The notes under the pieces were generated by a model that had not been told where the DNA came from, did no database searches, and saw only the letters and a list, made by a program, of their open reading frames with translations. This document shows positions 6,241 to 14,835 of a stretch of DNA of 16,358 nucleotides, piece by piece. The stretch is from an uncultured Blautia sp. GTDB taxonomy: Bacteria > Bacillota > Clostridia > Lachnospirales > Lachnospiraceae. The DNA is taken from NCBI GenBank assembly GCA_934373235.1, contig CAKROW010000058.1, positions 1 to 16,358 on the forward strand, read 5' to 3'. A program made the position numbers and the translations under genes. Every line of letters begins with the position of its first letter. The stretch's first letter is position 1.

Positions 6241-7194
6241 TTACTGTCCTTCTTCTGCCTTTTTCTGTTCCCATTCTGAAATCTTGTAAATATTTGCCAG
6301 CTCGTAGTCATTGAATATGGAATTCTGCTGAGCATCAAAAGTTTCCGGATCTATGGTTCCGTTATACCAGGATTTGCTGTTAAAATAATCCGCAATACTC
6401 TCTGTGACAAACTGTCTTCCGTGACGGGCATAGATCTCATTTTTGGCCAGTTCAAGCTGATCGGAACTGTAGGCTGAAAGCTGGTCATCTGTAAGATAAG
6501 TCTTATCACTGTCCGGAAAAATATAATCTCCGCTTTCTGCTTCCTCCACAGGTACAGGCGTGACTTCAGTCTCCTCGTCCGGTACCGGTGTTGCTGTAGC
6601 CTGGATTTCCGGCTTTTCCCTGACCATGATGCAGTTCACTTTGGGACTTACGGATGCTCCCTCTGCCCTTGCAGTTGTCTCCACCTTCATATAAAACTGT
6701 CCGTTATCAAAAATGATCTCACCGGACGCAGTGCTTCCGAAGGAATCTGTAAACTCAAACTGCGCCGCATTTCCGGCCACCTCTGCAGTGACATCAGCCT
6801 CTGAAACGTGGGTTCCATCCCGGTCACTTGCCTGAGCATAGGTAAAAGATATGGACTTAAGACTTACATTATACACATTTACAGACACCAGTCCGCTGGT
6901 ACTGTACCAGTAATCCCAGTAATCATCCGGATCAAATGCCGGAAGGATAGTTGGAACAGGAGTCGGTGACGGTGTGGGCGTTGCCGTAGGCACAGGTGTG
7001 GCTGTTGCCGCAGGTGTGGGGGTAAGCTCCGGTATGTCATCCAGTGCTTTCATTGCCTCCTGTTTCTTCTGCTCTTTTATCTCATTTTTTTTGTAGGATA
7101 TGAGAAACAGCTCACCTGCACCTGCTGCCAGAAATATTAAGATCAGCAGAACCAGAGCAGCGGCCAGTTTTTTCTTTCTTCTGTTATTTCTCAT
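6241..7194 (-). CDS. Membrane-anchored YARHG-domain protein
   Basis: This is a 317-residue predicted extracytoplasmic protein of unknown function. A basic N-terminus (RNNRRKKK) is followed by one membrane segment at about 10-34 and no lipobox cysteine, so it is probably an uncleaved signal anchor. A Thr/Pro/Ala linker at about 58-82 (TPTP, ATPVPT, SPTPVPT) leads to a middle domain at about 88-195, rich in beta-strand and not recognised. A second Pro/Glu/Thr linker at about 199-220 precedes a C-terminal YARHG domain at about 225-305. That domain contains the literal motif YARHG (255-259), preceded by KNEI and followed by the SKSWYNGTI region. YARHG domains are found on clostridial cell-surface proteins, often near the membrane or envelope, with no established activity. 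Its ATG overlaps the fbp stop as ATGA, so translation is probably coupled to fbp. Confidence 0.85.
   Translation of the reverse strand: MRNNRRKKKLAAALVLLILIFLAAGAGELFLISYKKNEIKEQKKQEAMKALDDIPELTPTPAATATPVPTATPTPSPTPVPTILPAFDPDDYWDYWYSTSGLVSVNVYNVSLKSISFTYAQASDRDGTHVSEADVTAEVAGNAAQFEFTDSFGSTASGEIIFDNGQFYMKVETTARAEGASVSPKVNCIMVREKPEIQATATPVPDEETEVTPVPVEEAESGDYIFPDSDKTYLTDDQLSAYSSDQLELAKNEIYARHGRQFVTESIADYFNSKSWYNGTIDPETFDAQQNSIFNDYELANIYKISEWEQKKAEEGQ
6949..7023 (-). repeat. Low-complexity Thr/Pro/Ala linker coding repeat
   Basis: Imperfect short repeats encode alternating threonine, proline, alanine and valine (residues 58-82 of the YARHG protein), with GC-rich GTGTGGG/GTTGCCG units on the plus strand. 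It is a flexible wall- or surface-spanning linker of the kind that often varies in length between strains. Confidence 0.7.
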
Positions 7195-9146
7195 TTCTTT
7201 TCTTTAATAATACCCTTTCTGTATACCTCAAGGAGTTTGATCAGCTCACTGATCCTCTCTTTCAGCGCCGCACCTGTATCAGTATCACCTACCAGTGTGC
7301 GCTTGTTATTATAATGCACCGCAACACGGTTGGAAACAATATCCTTTTCCTTTTCTACCGCTTCCTCCGCAGAAGTAAATGGTTCATGGGCAGAAAGCAC
7401 AAGACCGTATGAATTATAAACCAGTGTATATCCTGCGATCCCGGTTACTTTTCTGTAAGCCTTGGAAAATCCACCGTCAATGACAAGTACCTTACCGTTG
7501 CATTTCACAGGACTTTCCCCCTCACTCTGGTGTACCGGCACATGACCGTTGATAATATGCCCCACTGCCGGATCCAATCCGAACTCCCGGAGCATATTAT
7601 CCACCACCTCTTCATTTTCCAGAAGGCGGTAGTAGGCATTTTTCTTTTCCTTGTGAGTTTCCTTATCCTCTATGAAATACCGCTCAAATGTTGTCATTTT
7701 ATCCTTGCCGAAAAGCGGCGAATTGGGTCCTGCCCATATGTACCAGAGAATATCCCTGCCTTTTTTCTGCTCATCCTCATCTACCGAATAAAAAGCTCTG
7801 CGCACATAGGTTTCCAGCACATCATAGAGTTCTTTTCCCCTGTAGGTCTTTCCGTAAATCTGCACTTCCTTGAAAGTTCCATCCTCATTTAAAGGAATAC
7901 TTCCATGGAAAAGAAGGTTCCCGTTATATATCTTGTAAAGCCCTCCCCTGTCAAGAAGAAGCCGCACATGGTTCTGAAGCTTCTCACAGTTGCGGAAAGC
8001 AGAATCCAGACGATCCATCACTTCTTTTTCTTCCTCCGTCAGATCATAGGGGCGTTTCCAGTCAATGGTCGGAAAACTGGCGTCACGAAGAGGATATTCC
8101 TTTTCATTATCCAGAATAACGGTTCCTTTTTGCGGATCGATCTTTTGAAGAAGGCAACGTTTTTCCATCTGCCATTCCTTATGCCTTCTGATAAGCTGTC
8201 CCTCAAGCTTGAACTGTAATACAGCGATGGCTTTGTGCATCTTGCGGCTCAGTTCTTCTTCAAGGACATTGTAGCTGGATGTTCCCTTGATCTCAAAAAC
8301 ACTGCAGGGATCATCCTTATACACTTCCATTGCAAAGGTTGCAAGCGGCATAAGATTGATACCGTAGCCGTCCTCCAGGATATCCATGTTTCTGTATCGG
8401 ATGCTGTTGCGGATCACAGTGGCGATACATGCCCTCTGGCCTGTAGCAGCTCCCATCCACACCACATCGTGGTTTCCCCACTGAATATCCAGTGAATGAT
8501 ACTTCATAAGACGATCCATGATAAAATGAGGGCCTGGGCCTCTGTCATAGATATCCCCAAGCACATGGAGATGATCCACAACCAGACGCTGGATCAGCTC
8601 TGCCAGGGCTATGATAAAGTTCTCTGCCCTTCCGATCTCAATGATGGTGTTGACAATGGAATCATAGTAGGCTTCTTTGTCGAGAACCTCTGCCTTCTCG
8701 GTGATCAGCTCCTCGATCACATAGGCGTAATCTTCCGGAAGAGCTTTCCTTACCTTGGAACGTGTATATTTGGAAGCTGTAGTCTTACACACCTCGATCA
8801 AACGGTAAAGGGTGATCTTATACCAGTTTTCCATATCTTCCTCTGTCTTTTTTACCACTTCCATCTTTTCCTTCGGGTAATAGATCAGGGTGGCAAGGGA
8901 GCGCTTGTCACTGTTACTTAAAGTATGGCCAAATACATCATCGATTTTTTTGCGCACAGCACCGGAGCCGTTTCTCAACACATGGGAAAAAGCATCATAC
9001 TCTCCATGGATATCTGACATAAAATGTTCTGTACCTTTGGGAAGGTTCAAAATAGACTGAAGATTGATGATCTCTGTGGAGGCCTTGGCTATGGTGGGAT
9101 ACAGCTCCGCCAGGCGCTGCAGATATCTTAATTCCTCTTTTTTCAT
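7191..9146 (-). CDS. fbp: Fructose-1,6-bisphosphatase, class III
   Basis: This enzyme hydrolyses fructose 1,6-bisphosphate to fructose 6-phosphate in gluconeogenesis. Class III is the Mn-dependent Firmicute type related to metallophosphoesterases. The protein is 651 residues, as expected for the class. The metal-site motifs are all present: SDIHGEYDAF (44-53), GDIYDRGPGP (197-206), GNHDVVWMG (224-232), and the C-terminal INGHVPVHQ and VLVIDGGFSKAY blocks (about 528-565). The ATG at 9146 has AAGGAG seven bases upstream. It starts 25 bp after the polC stop and overlaps the YARHG gene by ATGA, so it sits inside an ispG-polC-fbp-YARHG transcription unit. No obvious promoter fits in the 25-bp gap. 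The metabolic link to its neighbours is not evident. Confidence 0.97.
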   Translation of the reverse strand: MKKEELRYLQRLAELYPTIAKASTEIINLQSILNLPKGTEHFMSDIHGEYDAFSHVLRNGSGAVRKKIDDVFGHTLSNSDKRSLATLIYYPKEKMEVVKKTEEDMENWYKITLYRLIEVCKTTASKYTRSKVRKALPEDYAYVIEELITEKAEVLDKEAYYDSIVNTIIEIGRAENFIIALAELIQRLVVDHLHVLGDIYDRGPGPHFIMDRLMKYHSLDIQWGNHDVVWMGAATGQRACIATVIRNSIRYRNMDILEDGYGINLMPLATFAMEVYKDDPCSVFEIKGTSSYNVLEEELSRKMHKAIAVLQFKLEGQLIRRHKEWQMEKRCLLQKIDPQKGTVILDNEKEYPLRDASFPTIDWKRPYDLTEEEKEVMDRLDSAFRNCEKLQNHVRLLLDRGGLYKIYNGNLLFHGSIPLNEDGTFKEVQIYGKTYRGKELYDVLETYVRRAFYSVDEDEQKKGRDILWYIWAGPNSPLFGKDKMTTFERYFIEDKETHKEKKNAYYRLLENEEVVDNMLREFGLDPAVGHIINGHVPVHQSEGESPVKCNGKVLVIDGGFSKAYRKVTGIAGYTLVYNSYGLVLSAHEPFTSAEEAVEKEKDIVSNRVAVHYNNKRTLVGDTDTGAALKERISELIKLLEVYRKGIIKEKK

Positions 9147-9171
9147 GATTTCTCCTTATCTATCCGTTAAT

Positions 9172-12100
9172 TTATGAATCCATTGCAAAGTCAAAAAGTG
9201 ACATCTGGTTTGACTGAGGGATATCTCCGAACAGTTTCATATCATCCATCAGATCAATAACTGTTTTGCTGACTTTTGTCCTGTCACGGAAATCATCCTT
9301 GGACAGGAATTTACCTTTTGTGGCAGCTTCCTCAACTGCCTCCGCGGCCTTGTCACCAAGTCCCTCAATAGTATCAATTGCGGGCATCAGCTTGCCGTCT
9401 ATGATCTGGAACCTGTGGGCCTTCGCCACATAAAGGTCTATCGGAAGGAACTCAAAACCTCTTGCGTACATTTCCTGTACAATACGCATATCTTTCAGGG
9501 TATCCTGCTCTTTTTTGGAGGCCTCATCTCCTTTTTTGCGGATCTGGGCCATATAATATTCCAGGCGTTCTTTACCCATGCACATCAGCTCATAGGAAAA
9601 AGATGTGGCTCGGATACTGAAATAAGCTCCATAATAGGCAAGGGGCTGGAACACTTTATACCAGGCAATACGGTAGGCCATCATAACATAAGCCGCAGCA
9701 TGTGCCTTGGGGAACATGTACTTGATCAGCTTGCAGGACCAGATATACCAGTCAGGAACATCGTGCTCTTTCATGGTTGTGATCCACTCATCCCGGAGGC
9801 CTTTACCCTTACGGACACTCTCCATGATGGTGAATGCAAGACCGCTTTCCACGCCTTTTCCGATAAGGTAGATCATAATATCATCTCGTGTACAGATTGC
9901 AGTGGAAATAGTGGCTTTTCCCTCCTGGATCAATACCTGTGCATTGCCAAGCCATACATCCGTACCATGGGAAAGTCCCGCAATACGGATCAGGTCAGAA
10001 AAATATTTCGGTTTTGTGTCGATCAGCATCTGCATGGCAAAATCTGTACCAAACTCCGGGATTCCCAGACATCCAAGCTTGCAGCCCCCTATATCCTCAG
10101 GCTCGATTTTCAATGCCTTTGTCCCTGCAAAAAGCGACATAACCTCCCTGTCATCCAGCGGCACAGTCTTGGCACTGATCCCTGTAAGGTCTTCCAGCAT
10201 ACGAATCATGGTTGGATCATCGTGTCCCAGTATATCAAGCTTCAGAAGGTTTCCGTCAATGGAATGATAGTCAAAATGCGTGGTAATGATGTCACTGTTC
10301 ACATCATTGGCCGGATGCTGGACAGGAGTAAATTTCTCGATTTCCTCCCCGACAGGCAGGACAATGATACCACCCGGATGCTGGCCTGTAGTACGGCGCA
10401 CGCCTGTACATCCCTTAACGATCCGGTTAATCTCACAGTAACGCTTATGTACTCCTCTCTCCTCAAAATAATTTTTCACATAACCGAAGGCTGTTTTTTC
10501 TGCCAGAGTACCGATGGTACCTGCCTTGAAAGTCTGTCCTTTTCCAAAAATAACCTCTGTATATCTGTGGGCATTTGCCTGATATTCACCGGAAAAGTTC
10601 AGGTCAATATCAGGCTCTTTATCGCCCTTGAAACCAAGGAATGTCTCAAAGGGGATATCAAAGCCTTCTTTATTCATCTTTGTGCCGCATTTCGGACAGA
10701 TCTTATCCGGCATATCGCAGCCTGCCATTCCTGCATATTTCTTTACCTCAGGAGAGTCAAAATCACTGTATTTACAATCCGGATTGGGGCAGAGATAATG
10801 TGGTGGCAAAGGATTAACCTCTGTGATACCGGACATGGTTGCAGCCAGGGATGATCCTACGGAACCCCTTGACCCTACCAGATAACCATCCTCATTGGAT
10901 TTCCATACAAGCTTCTGTGCAATGATATACATAACCGCATATCCGTTGGAGATAATAGAGTTCAGCTCCCGGTCCAGACGTTCCTCCACAATGGCCGGAA
11001 GCTGTTCTCCATACATCTCATGCGCCCTGGTAAAGCAGATATTCTTAAGATCCTGGTCGGAATTTTCGATAACAGGTGGAAATTTGTCCGGATGGATAGG
11101 CGACAGCTTCTCGATCATATCTGCGATCCTGTTGGTGTTGGTGATCACCACTTCCTCTGCCTTCTCACTTCCCAGATAGGAAAACTCCTCCAGCATCTCC
11201 TCCGTTGTGCGAAGATAAAGAGGCGCCTGGTTATCTGCATCCGAGAATCCGTTTCCAGCCATGATGATACGCCTGTAAACCTCATCCTGCGGGTCCATAA
11301 AATGGACATCACAGGTTGCCACAACCGGCTTCCGGAACTGCTCACCAAGCTTCACGATCCTGCGGTTGATCTCACGGAGATCTTCCTCAGAGTTTACCAT
11401 ATCATTTCTCTCATCTGCGATCATAAAAAAGTTGTTTCCGATGGGCTGGATTTCCAGATAATCATAGAAGTTTACAAGCCTTGCGATCTCCGCATCCGGA
11501 GCGTTCCTTAAGATTGCCTGGTAAAGCTCCCCGGCTTCACAGGCACTGCCTACGATCAGGCCCTCCCTGTGCTCCATAAGAACGCTTTTGGGTACTCTTG
11601 GCCTTCTGTGGTAATACTTCAGGTGAGATTTGCTTACAAGCTTGTAGAGATTGATCCTTCCAGTCTCATTTTTCATAAATATGATCACATGGTAGGTAGG
11701 AAGCTTCCTGATGGTATCCGGCGATACCGCACCCTGACGGTTCAGTTCATCTACGTCCCGGATATCCCGTTCTCTTAACATCTCCACAAATTTCACAAAA
11801 ATCTCTGCCGTACATGCCGCGTCGTCCACTGCCCTGTGATGATGGTCCAGGGAAACGCCCACTGCCTTGGCAACTGTATCCAGCTTAAAACGGTTCAATG
11901 CCGGAAGAAGGAATCTGGCCATTCCCACAGTATCCACATAGGTAAAATCATCGGGGATACCCTGTCTCTTACAGTTCTCAATAATAAAGCTCATATCAAA
12001 GTCCGCATTATGTGCCACCATGACAGAACCTTTGCAGAATTCCAGAAATTCCGGCAGTACTTCCTCGATCCCCGGGGCATTCATTACCATGGAATCATTA

Positions 12101-13662
12101 ATGCTGGTAAGCTGCTCGATCCGGAAAGGAATTGGAACTCTCGGGTTGACAAAAGTGGAAAAGCGGTCCGTGATCCGGCCATTTTCCACCCGCACTGCCC
12201 CGATCTCAATGATCTGGCAGGTCAGCGGAGAAAATCCGGTAGTCTCAATATCAAAGACAACAAAGCTTCCGTCCATGCTCTGGCCTTTTCCGTTGGTCAC
12301 CATACCCTTCAGGTCATCTACAAGGTATGCCTCCATTCCATAAAGTACCTTGAAATCTGATTCTTTTGGTACAATACCGCCCCATGCATCAAAGCAGTGG
12401 TTTGCCTCAGGAAAGGACTGGACAACGCCGTGGTCTGTAATTGCAATAGCCTTATGTCCCCACTCGTAGGCACGTTTTACCAGAGACCTGGCATCTGTCA
12501 CACCGTCCATGTCACTCATTTTGGTATGGCAGTGAAGCTCCACTCTTTTCTGAGGACTGGTATCCACTCTGGCGGTGGTAAAATCGGCAATCTTTTTGAT
12601 TCCTGTAATATTTCCAATCGTAAGCTCACTGTCAAAACGGTCAATAGTGGTAACACCCTTCAGCTTGAGAAAGGCACCTTTTTTCACACTTTGGGTAACT
12701 TCCGGCACCTGTTCATTGCGGAGAAACATTTTGACTACAATACTGTCTGTAAAATCCGTCACAGGGAAGATCAGGATAGTCTTTTCATTTCGGATCTCCC
12801 TTGCCTCAACCTCCATAACCTGACAGCGGATGATAACCTCTCCCATCTCTCCGGTAATACTTTCCAGGGAAATAGCTTCCCCATCGAAATCTCTTCCATA
12901 TATAACATCCGGGTTGGGATCTCTGCGGAATCCTCCGCGAAAATCACCTTTCTGGCCTCTTTTTTCAAAGGTCTTTTTCCCGCTCTGGCTTTCTTTCTTT
13001 TTCTCTGCAGGTGATACTGCTGTTTCTGTCTGCTTTTTCTCAGGTTTTTCTTCTTTTTCTTCGGTTTTCTTCTCAGCAGAGATACCTGCATGTTTCAGAA
13101 CACTCTCCACTTCCTGACGGATCTGAAGTGCTGCATTTTTGCGGTATTTGCTCTCTTTGGCCTCCACAAATTCAAGATTTACCTTAAGATCCATCCCGCA
13201 CCGCTCACAGAAAACCTTATGAAGATACTCTATAAGGATCTCACTTTTTTCTCTGGAGATCACGGAATCCGGAAGCTGCATATCCATAGTATCTTTTCCG
13301 GAAAAAATGATCTTTGCCCTGCGGAACAGATTATATTCCAGCATATTGTAATTACGAAGCTCCAGCTCCATGCTGGAACGGTAAGTCTCCAGAAAATTCT
13401 CCGGTGTATACTGCCCGGACAGCACAAATTTTTCCACCACAGTTACAGACATGACCATTCCCGGAAAACACTGCTTCTGTATCTCATCTTCCAGGGTGAA
13501 TATGTGTTTTTTATGGATCCACCTGCTGCTCCTGATATAGACACGCAGATGAGTTCTCTCAGGGTTCAGCGAAACCTTGGTGACAAAAACCATGTCCAGA
13601 AGCTCTGAAAGATCTTCCTTCACTTTCAGGTTCGGAAATACGTCAAAAAAATCTTTTTCCAT
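9172..13662 (-). CDS. polC: DNA polymerase III alpha subunit, PolC type
   Basis: PolC is the replicative polymerase of low-G+C Gram-positives, with its own 3'-5' proofreading exonuclease. The protein is 1496 residues; the Bacillus protein is about 1437. An N-terminal domain covers about 1-185. A Lys/Glu-rich linker at about 193-240 ends in an RG-rich patch (RGQKGDFRGGFRR). The OB-fold is at about 274-345. The PHP domain has ELHCHTKMSDMDG near 377 and is split by the DEDD exonuclease (VVFDIETTGF near 465; HHHRAVDDAA near 607). The zinc motif has CPNPDC near 956 and CPKCGT near 988. The catalytic aspartates lie in PDIDLNFSG near 1015 and DILGHDDPT near 1137. The C-terminus ends MSLFDFAMDS; the preceding SNQMSLF is a clamp-binding type motif. 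AAGGGAG lies five bases before the ATG. The gene starts nine bases after the ispG stop. Confidence 0.99.
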   Translation of the reverse strand: MEKDFFDVFPNLKVKEDLSELLDMVFVTKVSLNPERTHLRVYIRSSRWIHKKHIFTLEDEIQKQCFPGMVMSVTVVEKFVLSGQYTPENFLETYRSSMELELRNYNMLEYNLFRRAKIIFSGKDTMDMQLPDSVISREKSEILIEYLHKVFCERCGMDLKVNLEFVEAKESKYRKNAALQIRQEVESVLKHAGISAEKKTEEKEEKPEKKQTETAVSPAEKKKESQSGKKTFEKRGQKGDFRGGFRRDPNPDVIYGRDFDGEAISLESITGEMGEVIIRCQVMEVEAREIRNEKTILIFPVTDFTDSIVVKMFLRNEQVPEVTQSVKKGAFLKLKGVTTIDRFDSELTIGNITGIKKIADFTTARVDTSPQKRVELHCHTKMSDMDGVTDARSLVKRAYEWGHKAIAITDHGVVQSFPEANHCFDAWGGIVPKESDFKVLYGMEAYLVDDLKGMVTNGKGQSMDGSFVVFDIETTGFSPLTCQIIEIGAVRVENGRITDRFSTFVNPRVPIPFRIEQLTSINDSMVMNAPGIEEVLPEFLEFCKGSVMVAHNADFDMSFIIENCKRQGIPDDFTYVDTVGMARFLLPALNRFKLDTVAKAVGVSLDHHHRAVDDAACTAEIFVKFVEMLRERDIRDVDELNRQGAVSPDTIRKLPTYHVIIFMKNETGRINLYKLVSKSHLKYYHRRPRVPKSVLMEHREGLIVGSACEAGELYQAILRNAPDAEIARLVNFYDYLEIQPIGNNFFMIADERNDMVNSEEDLREINRRIVKLGEQFRKPVVATCDVHFMDPQDEVYRRIIMAGNGFSDADNQAPLYLRTTEEMLEEFSYLGSEKAEEVVITNTNRIADMIEKLSPIHPDKFPPVIENSDQDLKNICFTRAHEMYGEQLPAIVEERLDRELNSIISNGYAVMYIIAQKLVWKSNEDGYLVGSRGSVGSSLAATMSGITEVNPLPPHYLCPNPDCKYSDFDSPEVKKYAGMAGCDMPDKICPKCGTKMNKEGFDIPFETFLGFKGDKEPDIDLNFSGEYQANAHRYTEVIFGKGQTFKAGTIGTLAEKTAFGYVKNYFEERGVHKRYCEINRIVKGCTGVRRTTGQHPGGIIVLPVGEEIEKFTPVQHPANDVNSDIITTHFDYHSIDGNLLKLDILGHDDPTMIRMLEDLTGISAKTVPLDDREVMSLFAGTKALKIEPEDIGGCKLGCLGIPEFGTDFAMQMLIDTKPKYFSDLIRIAGLSHGTDVWLGNAQVLIQEGKATISTAICTRDDIMIYLIGKGVESGLAFTIMESVRKGKGLRDEWITTMKEHDVPDWYIWSCKLIKYMFPKAHAAAYVMMAYRIAWYKVFQPLAYYGAYFSIRATSFSYELMCMGKERLEYYMAQIRKKGDEASKKEQDTLKDMRIVQEMYARGFEFLPIDLYVAKAHRFQIIDGKLMPAIDTIEGLGDKAAEAVEEAATKGKFLSKDDFRDRTKVSKTVIDLMDDMKLFGDIPQSNQMSLFDFAMDS

Positions 13663-13671
13663 AAATCTCCC

Positions 13672-14724
13672 TTATTTCCAGTTAAGAAGTTCCTCTCTCA
13701 AAGTATCAAGAAGCTCTGTCTCAGGAACTTTCTTCACAACCTCACCGTGTCTGATAAGAAGTCCGACTCCATCTCCTCCGGCGATTCCGATATCTGCTTC
13801 TCTGGCTTCTCCGGGGCCGTTTACCACACAGCCCATAACAGCCACACGGATATCAAGAGGAATATCCTGCACCATAGTCTCCACCTGGTTTGCAAGGCCG
13901 ATCAGGTCGATCTTGGTTCTTCCGCAGGTAGGACAAGAAACCACCTCAACGCCGCCTTTGCGAAGTCCCAGGGTCTTAAGGATACGTCTGGCTGATTTCA
14001 CTTCCTCAAGAGGTGCACCGGTAAGGGAAACACGGATCGTATCACCGATTCCCTGGTAAAGAATAATCCCAAGTCCAATGGCAGATTTGATATTTCCGGA
14101 ATAAAGCGTTCCTGCTTCTGTAATTCCCACATGAAGCGGGTATCTGGTTTTCTCTGCGATCAGCTCATGGGCTCTGGCACACATAAGAACATCGGATGAT
14201 TTGATGCTGATCACCAGATTGTCATATCCCATATCCTCAATGATCTTTACCTTATCAAGAGCACTTTCCACAAGACCTTCCGCAGTCACACCGTGATATT
14301 TCTCCACCAGTTCCTTTTCCAGGGAACCGCTGTTGACGCCTACACGGATGGGGATTTCTTTTTCCTTTGCAGCATCTACCACTGCTCTGATCCGATCTGT
14401 ACTTCCGATATTTCCCGGATTGATGCGGATCTTATCTGCACCGTTCTCAATCGCGGCAATTGCAAGCCTGTAATCAAAATGAATATCTGCAACAAGAGGA
14501 ATATGGATCTGTTTTTTGATCTCTGACAGAGCTTTCGCAGCCTCCATTGTAGGTACTGCACAGCGGATGATGTCACAACCTGCCTTTTCCAGGGAGAGGA
14601 TCTGTGATACAGTTGCCTCCACATCTTCTGTCTTTGTATTTGTCATGGACTGGATCAGAACAGGGTTTCCCCCGCCGATAACACGGTTTCCGATTCTGAT
14701 CACTTTTGTATTATCTCTGTACAT
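13672..14724 (-). CDS. ispG: 4-hydroxy-3-methylbut-2-en-1-yl diphosphate synthase (flavodoxin/ferredoxin)
   Basis: IspG (GcpE) converts methylerythritol cyclodiphosphate to HMBPP using a [4Fe-4S] cluster, the penultimate step of the MEP isoprenoid pathway. The protein is 350 residues, the short bacterial form. The TIM-barrel part opens with VIGGGNPVLIQSMTNTKTED (15-34). The cluster ligands C264 and C267 (SCPTCGRTKID) and C299, with E306 (VMGCVVNGPGEA), are intact. The start at 14724 is supported by GAGGTG a few bases upstream. It directly precedes polC, as in many clostridia, but the usual upstream dxr and rseP genes are absent here. The upstream neighbour is instead telA. A spacer with two hairpins separates ispG from telA. 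Confidence 0.98.
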   Translation of the reverse strand: MYRDNTKVIRIGNRVIGGGNPVLIQSMTNTKTEDVEATVSQILSLEKAGCDIIRCAVPTMEAAKALSEIKKQIHIPLVADIHFDYRLAIAAIENGADKIRINPGNIGSTDRIRAVVDAAKEKEIPIRVGVNSGSLEKELVEKYHGVTAEGLVESALDKVKIIEDMGYDNLVISIKSSDVLMCARAHELIAEKTRYPLHVGITEAGTLYSGNIKSAIGLGIILYQGIGDTIRVSLTGAPLEEVKSARRILKTLGLRKGGVEVVSCPTCGRTKIDLIGLANQVETMVQDIPLDIRVAVMGCVVNGPGEAREADIGIAGGDGVGLLIRHGEVVKKVPETELLDTLREELLNWK

Positions 14725-14749
14725 TCTGTCACCTCATTTATTATTGAAA

Positions 14750-14798
14750 GGCAGGTGCCGCATGGCAGCCCTGCCCTGATCAAGCGGGTATTCCGCTT
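14750..14798. other. Tandem hairpins between telA and ispG
   Basis: Two inverted repeats are adjacent. GGCAGG (14750-14755) pairs with CCTGCC (14770-14775), with partial internal pairing. AAGCGG (14782-14787) pairs with CCGCTT (14793-14798) around a 5-base loop. In the leftward direction only TTTC follows the GC-rich stem, so this is a poor intrinsic terminator. It could attenuate or partly separate telA from the ispG operon. Confidence 0.4.
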
Positions 14799-14835
14799 TG
14801 TTACTGAATCTGGTTCATCTGTGTTTTCTTATGTG

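Noticed and set aside
9415..10854. 479-codon plus-strand open frame
   Set aside because: It lies wholly antisense to polC. Its translation is Cys/His/Ile-rich with no recognisable domain and no ribosome site, a shadow of codon bias in the real gene.
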